From the NCBI GenBank assembly GCA_038503035.1, contig JAVSML010001154.1:1-64000 (forward strand): 64,000 bases of DNA. The letters run 5' to 3'. The notes beneath the pieces are model-generated. The model saw only the letters and a program-made list of their open reading frames with translations, had not been told where the DNA came from and did not search any database. Positions 11,476-23,400 of the stretch are shown here, one piece after another. Source of the DNA: Crocodylus rhombifer (Eukaryota > Chordata > Crocodylia > Crocodylidae). Positions within the stretch are counted from its first letter, which is position 1; each line of letters starts with the position of its first letter. The translations under genes were made by a program, and so were the position numbers.

Positions 11476-14400
11476 GTAACGGCGGGGCGGGGGCTCAGTC
11501 CCCCGTGTCTACGTACGGAGGGGAGGGGAGGATGAATGAATGAATGAAGGGGAAGTGACACCGCGGCTGGTTCCCTTGCAGGCCTACGCCAGGTTCTCGG
11601 GGGCGCCGCTGAGGGTGAGCGCGGTGGACCACTCCTGGAGCGCGCCGCAAGGTACCGCCGCGGGGGACGGGGTCTTTCTGCACGGGCCGCCTGCCCTTAG
11701 GCCACGGACATGCGGCCACAGTACAGCGAGGTAGCAGAGGGCAGAGAGCTGGAGAAGCTGGGCCTGGTAACTGCCCATCTGCCTGTTCTTCCTCCCCGGT
11801 AAGATAAACCGGGGCAGTTTAGCGTTGTCCTGTTCATGGGCGGCCCGCCCCAGCCTAGCTCTCGCTTATGGTTGTGCCCAACAGGTGCACAGTTCCTAGG
11901 GAGTAGCTGCTCTGCAACAATCCCCACCTCTGGTTACATTGCTGGATGGCGGTCCTTTGAGCACACCTTTGCACGGGGGTTTAACTGTCAACAATTCAGT
12001 AAATATCAGTGGGATGTTGCATGCTTGTAAAGTTAGAAAGGTAAAGAAGCGGGGTTGGAGGGGACCTCCAGAGGTCACATCTAGTCCAACCCCCTGGCTG
12101 AGGCAGTGTCAGCCCTATCCAAACCATCCCATTCAATTCCTAATCTAAACCCTGTGTTAGGCTTTTATGTACATGAGTTTCCAGGTTGAAACCAAAAGTC
12201 TTGAAAGTAACTTGCTGTCCAGATGATATAAACAAAATGTCCTGAAGAATCGCTGGGGAAGGATGACACAACTGATGGTCATCAGCACACTGAAACCGAC
12301 TGCACTTTGTTTTACAACTCAGTTAGCTTGCACATGGTTCTTGCAGGCAGGCAACAGTAAGGTGTCTGAAAGTCACTGGCACAAAAAGATTAGAGGCATT
12401 TGGTAAACAGACATGAGATCAGTACTGTTCCTTTAAATTGGACACAGTTATGGTTGGAACTTAGAATTCTGTGTGAAAGTATCAAGGGCTATAAGTTGTA
12501 TTAGTATGAATGTGCAAAACGGTGATGAATTGACGTGAGGATAGATGAGAAGAGGGATGTGCCAGAAAATGCAATGAACAGGTAAGTTTGAGATAAGATC
12601 TCAGGGGGCACGTCTACATGTGCACTTTAATACACATTAGCCTATTTTAATGCATGTTTAAGCATTGCCTAAAAAGTGCTTTTATTTAATGTGCATTAAA
12701 ATAAACTAATGTGCATTAACCATCACTTAGAAAGCATGCACTTTAGTTAATGCACATTAGCTAGGCTGATGTGAATTTTCCTAGTACCTCACAGTGGTGA
12801 TACTAGAGTTAATGCGCATTAACTAAAGCGCATTAATGCACATGTAGGCATGCTCAGGGAAAAGTTTCTTATTTTGAACCCTCCTATTAAATACTTTTCT
12901 GCTTTGTCAGTCAGTAAGTTATTCTCCCTGCACGTTCTCTGAAATTGAATCACTGCATGTTGAACTACTTCACCACTTGCAGCTACCATACCATCAGTTT
13001 ATGCATGCCTTATATCTCTGTAAAACTTGGCTCCCTCAAATTCCTAGGGCCAAAGTCATCCCTGCTGTATCTCTGGCTTAACCTTGTACATCAGGAACTA
13101 ACTTGGTCTATTTACTGTAAGTTCTATAGCTTCTTTTAAACATGAGAAAAAAAATCAGCTTGTACTACTTAATGATCAGGGTTGCTGTTAATTTGTATTG
13201 CAATAGTAGTGAGCTGCCCACTAAGGCTAGGCCCCATTGTGCTAGGTACTATATACATGTACAATATAAGATGGTTCTTTTCACAGTTTAGTCTTTGGCC
13301 TTGATCTTGCACTTTGATCTATATAGTCAGACCCTTGCATCTTTTTGTGGAGCCCCAGTGAAGTGAGATTTTGGCTTTACTTTAAGGCAGAACATGGCAG
13401 GAAAGAAGTAGATCAAGTTAACAAAGTTGCACAAGTTGGTGGTCTAGAAGCTGAGGTTTTTCAAATAGGTATCTAGCATTAAGCATGCAGATAGTAGCCT
13501 GATTTTTCAGAGGTGCCAAACAACCAGCAGATACCACTAATTTCAGTCTAATCCTGATGGGCTGCTTCTTTTGCTGTAAGCACACATGCATGCACACCAT
13601 TTTAATAGGTCTTACCTGAATGTTGAGCACTCATGTAAAAGTTGGCAGGATTTGGCCTGTAAAGAATCCATTTCCAATTAGATTAAGATGCTTGTGTGTG
13701 AATTCTGTTGACTGTGTAAATCACACTTTTAGGAGATGTACCAGTGTTGATATCGGAAGATGCGGTCATTGCTCAGCCTGCAAAAATATTAAACTACTTG
13801 AGAAAACAGGTAGGTCTCTAACATATTAAAAAGATGCATTGTGCTTAATTCAGTTTAACTGAGATATTTTCCCTCTATGTTGTAATGCATTTACAGCTGT
13901 CCCTAGATTTAGCTGTCAATATTCCTATATGTGTTTTTTTTGAAAACATGGAACTTTAATTCTGAAATCCTTATGTGGATGTAGTAGTTCTTAATAACTG
14001 CTCAGAAGTGACTCAGATATGGATGATGGTTCTATTTAAGGTTTAAAGATAAAACTAACAAAAAACTTCATAGAGGGAGCCAACCAAATTAGTTTTAATT
14101 GTCTGTTAAGTGTTTCAATGACTAGCATTTTCCTAATTCTACTGTTTTTATTAATCACATTTATATAGCTTTTAATAACGAGATTATTCCAATAAAAAGG
14201 ATTTTACTTTGAAACCACCAAAGCTTTAGAAAATATTATACAGTTTTTTGTTCTATTGTTAAACATGTATGTACCTGTAACCACTTTTTGTAATTCATAC
14301 TATGGTGATAGTCTTCCTGAGCTACCATTGAGCGTGGTAAAGGATTTTTAAGCACTGTGCTAAACACAAACCAACATTTTAAACATGTAGTTAATTTCAA

Positions 14401-17400
14401 TAGCTAAGAACCCTGTTGGAGAATAACACCATGTCCTTTTACCTAACCTTATGCAAGATATTATTAGCCCTTATGCTCTGAAATATCAAGGTGATTTTCC
14501 ACCAAAATGGGGGAAGATCAGAGCTAGTATTTCTAATATGTTTAAAGTCTATATGCACTAAAAAATACAAAAATTACCTGTCTCACCTCTCAATAATTTT
14601 AAAGAATAAAAAATTGCATGCAAGTCACTTTGTAAAAGCAGCAAATTTCTATCTGCGTAAATCATCCATATAGCTCAGCCTTATGTTGTTTGAGAAGATT
14701 CCTATGTTTGCTGGAGAAACCAGGAGTGGTATACTATAGCATCCACACACATGCATTTCTTCTTTTTTTTTCCTTGGTTGTAAATCTAAATGCCGATTCA
14801 CTTAAATGGAATTGGATTTTTGGCATCGCTGAGCTTAGAATTTAACTTTTACACTTCTAAAATGCTAACTTTGAAAACAATTTTTAAAACAACCTGTATG
14901 TATGACATTACAGGAAGCAAAGGCATGTAACTGGCAAGAGATGTCTAATAGCTAGTGGGATCTAAGTAAAATATATTGAATTTATGTCATTTGGATGCTG
15001 ATTAGAAAGTATCTTGGGCTCAGGGACAGTATTTGTTTCTTGGAGAGATGCCTAAAATGTGTACTCAATGAAAGTTGTAGTGGGGATGTAAGTCAGAATG
15101 GAGAGTTGAAGGAAGACGGTTTACATTTTTCTGTTCTTCCACTTCAGGGTTTAAAATTATTTTGTTAAAATACCTGCTTATTTTACCTGTTTAACTTTGC
15201 AGCAGTTCTAAATTATAGTGAATCTTTTCTATTTGAAAAGTTGCACGTGATCCTGGATTTATGTGGTCTGTATTCTCATGTTTGTTTTAATTGACAGAAG
15301 TACAATGCTGATTATGAACTATCTGCAAAACAAGGAGCTGACACACTGGCATACATTGCACTACTTGAAGAAAAACTGCTTCCTGCTATAGTAAGCATCG
15401 CTCCTTGTGTAGTGGTCAAGACTTTGCAAAAATGAAGAGTAAGGGGTGCCAAGTGTGTGATATTGCAAGGAGGCCTGGCTGTCAACACTTGCTAAGTAAT
15501 TTTGAAAAATTTGGCTAACGTCTGATTTTTTTTTTTTTTTAAAATATCTGGTTGTGAAATCATTAGCAGAAAATGTGTCTTTAGTTGGGGGAGAAGAGGG
15601 TAACATTATTTTAAACCTTAAATATAATGGTATAAGTTATTGGATATTTGTAATAGAGAAGATATTAGGTGGGTAGCCATTTCTCCAAACTGAATGTTAT
15701 AGGATGGGCTGGACAGCCTGTGGCACGTGTGCTACTAATGGCAGGGACAGCCTTTCTGTGTGGCATGTGGCATACGGGGAAGGGAGCAGGCAGCACAGAG
15801 GCAGATTTTTCACCACAGAGGGGAAAGAGTTTTGGAGTGGCACTAATTTGTAGGCCTGATCTTGGCAAAACTAATTCCAAAATTTCTTTTTGGAAAGCAA
15901 GACATTTCTGAGAGACTCTTTAAACTCAGACAATGCCTGGTTGTTTTTTTTAAGCACTTTGGATAAACTATGCCATGAAAACTGTTTATCCTAGAATTTC
16001 AAACCTGTTTCACTCAATATTCCTAATATAACTGGTGTATCTGACTGTTTTTGTGTTGTAAGGGACACAATTTTGGAATTTTGTATAACAGGTTTTTAAA
16101 TTTCTACAGAAAGCTTACAGTTGATTACCTTTTCCAAGAGTATGCTATGTAAAGAGGCATTGATAGAGGTTGTAAGACATTTAGCAGAATTTTTTTACAT
16201 TTGAGGGAAGCTATACATGCTAGCGTGAGTGCGTAATTCAGGTACTGTTATTGCTATATGATCTGTTAAAGAGCATTTGCTGTCCATGTAACAGAAATTA
16301 TAGTTGTAGTAAAATACTTTTCCAGATGGCAAAATAGCCATCCATAGCAAGTTGTTCTTTCTCAATGTTTAGATTTTTTGAAAGGTATATCTAATCTATA
16401 GAAGTTCAGAAACAACTACTTCAAAATACACTTTAGACTCTAAATACATATCAGTTATATTTAAACATGAGCATATCTTATTTACTAAACATGTAAGTGT
16501 CTAGAACTTCACAGTTAATATTCTCAAGAACCTTAAATCTGACTCTATTTGGCTGCTTGCAGATGTTAACCCCCCCCCAAACAAAAAACAAACCCAAAAC
16601 AAACCAAAAAACAAAAAAACCCCACACTGTTTACTAGAAGCAGCAGCATGTTAGTTAAACCTGGCTGTGCAGCATCCATATAGATCACCCACTTCAGCAA
16701 AACTTTTTAGTGCTTTGATCTAAAATTGAGTGGATCAGCTGTTAGATAAAACCTCCACTTAAGCACCTTATCTAGACAAATGTCGGGCAAGCTGAGTCCA
16801 TCTAAGGCACTGCCTGTTTTAGGCATGCACTGGGCTTAGCAGAGGAGCACCACAAGTTTAAAGTAAAGCACCATTTTTTGTTTGGTTTTGTTTTTTAAAG
16901 TCTGCAGGCAGCCTTGATGTCTGTATTACAGAGACTATTGCTGTATAGCTGTATCTCATCAATATCTAGCATAGGGTAGAACCGTCACTGACATACTGAA
17001 AATACAGAAAAAAAAACTGCATTCCAAAACTGCCACATCTACCTCCATATCAGGGTTGAATGACTTGCTTTTGTTTGTACAAAAATTCACCTACTATAAT
17101 AAAGACATACTAAACCAATTCCAGCCACTGGTCAGCGATTCTAACTTAACTGCTTTGCCTTCAGCTACCCTGTTATCTCTATCCCACTGTAGGTAGCCCT
17201 AATATACTATCTTAAAGCTATCACTTTATGGTGATGAAGAAAAAATAGATATCATTTAAGTTCCTCAAAAGAATGTATGCTGTATACGCTTTACATGCAA
17301 CTGATACTTTACCATAAAAAGTGTGGATCTACAGGATCAGTCTTGTGTTTATTAAAGGCTTTCTTTTTATATATCATACCTTAATGTTTTAGGCTTGGGA

Positions 17401-20400
17401 CTATAACTTAAGGAATCCTTTTTGCTGTAATAATATGAATATTGCCATTTGTGTCAGAGACCATATGCAAAGCCTATAGATTAACATAAACTTAATGTTC
17501 TTATTTAAACTCCTTTTAACACTGTCTATGCAGTTGCACACATTCTGGGTTGAGGCTGAAAATTACTGCAGTGTAACCAAGCCCTGGTATGCTTCAAGGA
17601 TTCCATTCCCCCTGCGTTTGTATCTACCTGGAAAGATGTCTAGGAAAGCACTTAACAGAATCCTGCTGATGAGGGGTGAGCCTCCCCTGTACCGTCTCAA
17701 TGATGTAGAAGCACAGGTATGCTCTGCTTTGTGAGTAACAGAGCTTGCAAATTAGTACTGGCAAGGAGATTTGGAACTGATGCTGACAGGCTTTAATTAC
17801 CTTTGAATTTATTTATTTTTTAAATTAGATATACAGAGATGCCAAGGAGTGCCTAAATCTCCTATCAAATAGATTGGGAACATCTCAGTTTTTCTTTGGA
17901 AACACGTGAGTGCACACCTTATGGTTAAACTCCTGCAAGAATGTTACATGCTGTTCTGTAGTTGGAGCATGTTTAACTTCATTTTTGGAAATAAGGTCCA
18001 AGGAAAAATGCATGCATCATGAACTAATGTGCTACTTAGGCATCAAAGGAACCAGAGAAAATAACCCACTTCATAGTCTCATGGTTTCATAGTTGGTAGG
18101 GTCGGAAGGGACCTGAGCAGATCATCAAGTCCAACCCCCTGCCGTGGCAGGAAAGAGTACTGGGGTTAAATGACCCTGGACCAGTGTTCATCCAGCCTCC
18201 TTTTAAAGACCCCCAGGGTAGGAGCCAGCACCACTTCTCTTGGAAGTTGGTTCCAGATCCTAGCCGCCCTGATAGTGAAGTAGCACCTCCTGATATCTAG
18301 CCTGAATCTACCCTCTGCCAGCTTGTGACTGTTATTTCTTGTCACTCCTGGCAGTGCTCGGGGGAACAGGGACTCCCCCAATGCCTGTTGGTCCCCCCTG
18401 ACTACCTGTAAACAGCCCCTAGATCCTTCCTCAGCCTTCTCTTGTGTAGGCTGAACAGGTTCAGGTCCCATAGCCTCTCCTCATAGGGCCTGCCCTGCTG
18501 CCCCCTGATCATGTGAGTGGCCCTCCTCTGGACCCTCTCCATGTTGTCCACATCCCCCTTGATGTGCGAGAGCCCAGAACTAGACGCAGTACTCCAACTT
18601 TGGCCTGTCCAGTGCCGCATATAGGGGGAGGATCACCTCTTTGGACCTGCTTGTGATGCATCTGTGGATGCATGACAAGGTACAGTTGGCCTTCCTGACT
18701 GCATCCCCACACTGTCGGCCCATGTTCATATTGGCCTCAGTAATGACTCCGAGATCCTTCTCTGCCTCTGTACTGACAAGAAGGGAGTTCCCCAGCCTGT
18801 AGGAATTGTGCTGGTTCTTCCTCCCCAGGTGCAGCACTTTGCACTTGTCAGTGTTGAAACCCATCCTGTTCTCATCCACCCACTCCTGTAGCCTGCCAGA
18901 TCCTATTGCAGCCTATTTCTTCCTTCTATCATGCCCACTTCTCCCCACATCTTAGTGTTGTCTGCAGATATGTACAGGGTCCATTTTACCCCTTTGTCCA
19001 AGCCGCTGATGAAGGTGCTGAACAATGCGGGTCCAAGGACTGGGCCCTGTGGAACCCCACTGCCCACATCCCTCCAGGTTGAATAAGACTCGTCCACTAT
19101 CACTCTTTGGGTGTGGCCCCCTAGCCAATTAGTGACCCATCTGACTGCGTAGGTGTCAACACCACAGTCTCCTAGTTTTTTAATGAGAATGGGGTGAGGG
19201 ACTTTGTCAAAGGCCTTCCTAAAGTCCGCAAAGACTATATCCACCACGACACCTGCATTCAGGGATTTGGTGACCTGGTCATAGAAGGCCACCAGGTTGG
19301 TCTGACAGGACCTGCCTCCAGTGAACCAATGTTGGTTGCCCCTAAGCATAGTCTCCCCTGCTGGCCCCTCGTGGACATGTGTCAGGATAATTTTCTCAAA
19401 AAACTTCCCCAGGACTGAGGTAACACTAACAGGCCTGTAGTTTCCTGGGTCCTCTTTCCTCCCTTTTTTAAAAATGGGAACTACATTGGCCATTTTCCAG
19501 TCCTCCGGCACATCTCCAGAGCACCATGAGTGCTTGTAAAGCCATGCCAGAAGTCCCCAATAACCTCTGCTAATTCCCTCAGCACTCTGGGGTGGAGATC
19601 ATCAGGACCTGCTGATTTTTAAATACGTCCAGTCCCTCCAGAAGTTCCCTGACTAGGTCCTTGCTGACCCTAGGCCTGGGTGTGCCTCCTGTGGGGCTTA
19701 CAGGGGTCCCAGCTGGGGGGGATGACCAGGTCCCTACTCAGAAAAATGGGGGCAAAGTAATTGTTAAATAGGTTAGCTTTGCTGTCTGGTGTGATGACCA
19801 GATTTCTTAGCATGTCCTGCAGAGGCGCCACATTATCTGGTACCTTCTTTTTACCCCCTATATATTTAAAAAAGGACTTCTTGTTGTCCTTGATCTGGGT
19901 AGCTAGTCCCAGTTCCATCTCTGTCTTGGCCTTGTTGACTGCCCCCCTACAGTCCTCTCTGGTGATGGCCCTTCCCTTCCAATTGGTGTACGCCTCCTTT
20001 TTAGCTTGGAGACATTTCCGGATGCTTTTGGTGAGCCGTGGGGGCCTTTGTGCCCTCTTGCCCACTTTGATCCATGTAGAGATTACCTCCCTTTGGGCTT
20101 GGAGGATTGTCTCCTTAAGGAATGACCACTCTTCTTGGACACCCAGTTCCCCCCTCTTCCCCTCCGGGACCTCAGTGTCTCCCCCACTAATCTCCTCACC
20201 TTATTGAAATCCACCCTCCTGAAGTCCAGGGCTGCTGCCTGGCTGCAGGCCTTCGCCACCTTGCGCTGGATGGTGAATTCCAGCAGGTGATGATTGCTGT
20301 CGCCCAGGTGGTCAAGCACCCACAGTCCCACCCCCCAGGTTGTCACCCATGGCCAAGACCAGATCAACAAGGCGTCTCCCCTGGTGGGGCTGTGCACCTC

Positions 20401-23400
20401 CTGGGTTAGATGGAGGTCCTATATCTCAGCTAGGAACATACATGAGCGGTCAGCCCTGGCTGACTGCTCCTCCCAGCAGATGTCTGGAAAGTTTAGGTCG
20501 CCCATGATGACCACATCCTTTGACCTAACTGCCTTTATGAGCTGACTTAAGAATTCCTGGTCTAGCTCTTCTTGGTTGGGTGGTCTGTAGTAGACCCCCA
20601 CCATTAAGTCCCTTTCTCCCCGACCTTTTATTCTAACCCAGAGCACTTCAGTCTGCTCCTCGTCTGATCTGGTGGTACTCATTGAGGATGTGTATTGCTC
20701 CTTGACATAGAGTGCCACACCCTCACCTTTTCTTCCTGTCCTATCTCTCCTGTACAGCCTATGACCCTTGAAGTTCACTGCCCAGTCATGCATTTGGTCC
20801 CACCATGTTTCGGTGAGCCCCACTTCACTGAAACCTTCATTGTTTTCCCCATTTATTTAAATATCATTTGCTGGTAATGATTTTTTCTTGAGCGAGATCA
20901 TTAAAACAAGTTTCTGTCCACTACAACTGTAGCAGAAGTATTTCTGTATAGGCCAAACTTCCAATTTTAGCCAAGTCCCAAGGCCTTTTGTACTTGGGAA
21001 TGAAGGCCTTATATGCATTGCACCCATGGGAAGTCTGCTCTGCAAGTAGACTCTACAGTTAGTTGCTAACCCAGGAGCTTTTAACAGTAGCTCTAGGGAT
21101 TTTGGAATTGGACTAAAAGAAAGGGCAGCTGTAGGGACCTTGGGTCTTCTAAATCCATGCTGCGGCCTAGTGTCTCATGTATATAATCTGGTGCCTCCTT
21201 CCATTTATGGATTATAGTATTTGATATGCTGTGCCTCATAACCTGTGACCATTGTCTTCCCCTGCACAGGACACTAGTTTGTTCTTAAAGTGGTAGAAGT
21301 AGTAGTTTGTAAAACATCTTGATTACACACCATGCATAGAAGTTTGGCCAGATTTTAAATTCTGAAATTACCATTTGAGGTTTTAGTTGTGTCACTGTTC
21401 TGGAGGCAGTGAAGCTAATCATCATCTTGTGCCATATTAATGTGACCTCAGAACACCTGTCAAATTGTGTTTTTATTTTTCTTGGTGTGGGTGGAAAGTG
21501 GCTTGTGGAATAAATTTAATCTTTTTTTTTTTTTCTTTTTCACATGCCTTCTAGACCTACAACCTTGGATGCTTTTGTATTTGGTTTCCTTGCACCTCTT
21601 TATAAAGTGCATTTCCCCAAAGTCCAATTACAGGAGCACTTGAAACAACTTCACAACTTGTGTCGCTTCTGTGATGATATCCTGAGTGGCTACTTTAGAC
21701 TAAGTGTCACAGGTAAGTGCCATGTCTGTTTCCTATCCCCTTTTTTGGCATCAGTAGTATATTAGACAGATGAATGCCAAGTTCTCCCCTGGATGCTAAA
21801 TCAGAACAAGGTTCTCCAGTTACAAGACTTCAAAGCCTTGGTTTGTGGCTTTTTAAGAGGAAGTTGGAGAGGGGAAACAGTTGTTCCCAAATTTTATGAA
21901 AGGTTAAAGTGACTATTCAGTGACAACACTGCCTGCTTAACACTTTTAGAATCTTTCCTCAGTCCTGTTTCTGTTCCCAAATAATATACATGTTATTGAT
22001 TTGGTAGATGAGATTTGAACATGATTCCCTTTGTTCTTTCAGCCTAAATAGAACTTTCCTTTGGGTTAAGACAAGAACTTGAGTTATAGGGAAAAATTCT
22101 AGGCCTTAAACTGAACAGGTCTCTCTTGATTTCAGTGGGAGTCTCCTCCATAAAGGATCCCTCCTGAATAAAGGTCTTAAAACTTTTTTCTTTCTTAATC
22201 ACTGTTCTGTTTCTTTTGCAGAAAACAGCTTACATGTGTAAGTCATATTAAGACTGTAGTATGGGTCTTCATTCCCTCTTTAAAGGCCATGTAAGAAGTT
22301 TGAATCTGATACTACCTCCCACCCAGTAGACCTAGTCCTCTAACTAGAGCACTAGAGACCTCTGCTTTTAGACCCTGTCATCCCAGGTTTAGTACCTGTG
22401 GATGCCTGTATCATTTACACCACTATTGCCTGTTAGGAACCAGATCTACTGACATAGACACCAAAGGCTAGGTTGATAGTACCTCTCTTGATTTTGTTAC
22501 CTGGTAGTGGAGAGTGTATGGTGCTTGTGCTTCCTTTCCTTGTAAGGGTGTAGAAAGATAGAAGGCATAGAATACGTTTAGGAATAGAAAAGGAGATACT
22601 GATATTAATAACTCTGTATCTGCCAGACTACACTGAAGTAATTCTGCTTATTCTGGAAATTTTACATAGAACTGATACTAACTTGCTAAAATAAATGGGT
22701 GATGGAAAGGGGAAGGAGGTAGATAAGTTAAGAGTAGTGTTACCTTTGAAAAATAAATATTTGGTAGTTGGATCTTGCCTACAATTTTGTTATTAAACTT
22801 CCATGCAAACAAAATGGCTTGTAAAGATGAGATTTTTATTTGGGAGATGTGGCCACTCTGTGATGAGAGGAGAGTGTGTGCGTTTTTTTTTTTTTAAAAC
22901 ATGGGGTTACTGTTTGGAAGCAGTTTACCTCAGACTCTGTAATACAAGGTTTATTTCTAATTCTATTTAGTGAGGTAAGGTGAAAAAGTACATGACTTTT
23001 CTGTCCGAAAAAGTCTCTTTGAGAAACTTTAAAGCCCTTCTAAAATATATCTTTTCATTCTTTACCTCTCTACCTTCACTCTTCAGGCTTCTCTCCAGCT
23101 GGACAGGATACAGTAGATGCAAATCTACAGAAACTCACACAGCTTGTAAATAAGGAATCCAACTTGATTGAAAAGGTTATTTTTGCTTCACTCTTCATTT
23201 TCCTGTAATTCTTGTGACTTTATTCACACAGTATTCTTGCATATTAAGTACCATATTTTCATGCATATAGTCTGCAGGCTATACTCCTTTTTACAAACTT
23301 GATGGGTGGGTGCAGGCTATGCAGAGTCTTTAGAACAGCATAGCCCATACCTGCCCATCCCCCAGCATGCGTGGCTGGCGGCAGGGAGCAGGGCTGCCTC

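Larger units (their letters stand above)
11000..11720 (+). promoter_or_regulatory. MTX3: MTX3 CpG island promoter
   Basis: CpG density is high from about 11040 through exon 2. There is no TATA box, as is usual for a housekeeping-type promoter. The start codon at 11395 lies inside the island. The transcription start is not defined by sequence but should be between about 11050 and 11390. The THBS4 first exon is about 8.6 kb away on the opposite strand, so this is a divergent pair but not a compact bidirectional promoter. Confidence 0.65.
11652..13732 (+). other. MTX3: MTX3 intron 2
   Basis: 2081 bp. It contains a CR1 3'-end scrap near 12015-12160 and a Chompy-like inverted-repeat element at 12604-12855. 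Near 13200-13260 the text 'gccccattgtgctaggtactata' resembles a common sauropsid interspersed repeat. Confidence 0.7.

Noticed and set aside
11007..11561. Several GC-rich frames of 90-125 codons around the MTX3 start
   Set aside because: Shadow frames of the CpG island. Only the MAAPMELSC frame is supported by homology and splice sites.
23180..23240. Read-through of MTX3 exon 8 into intron 8
   Set aside because: The weak donor raised this possibility, but an in-frame stop is met shortly after 23176 and the terminal exon at 26209 matches the metaxin-3 tail exactly.
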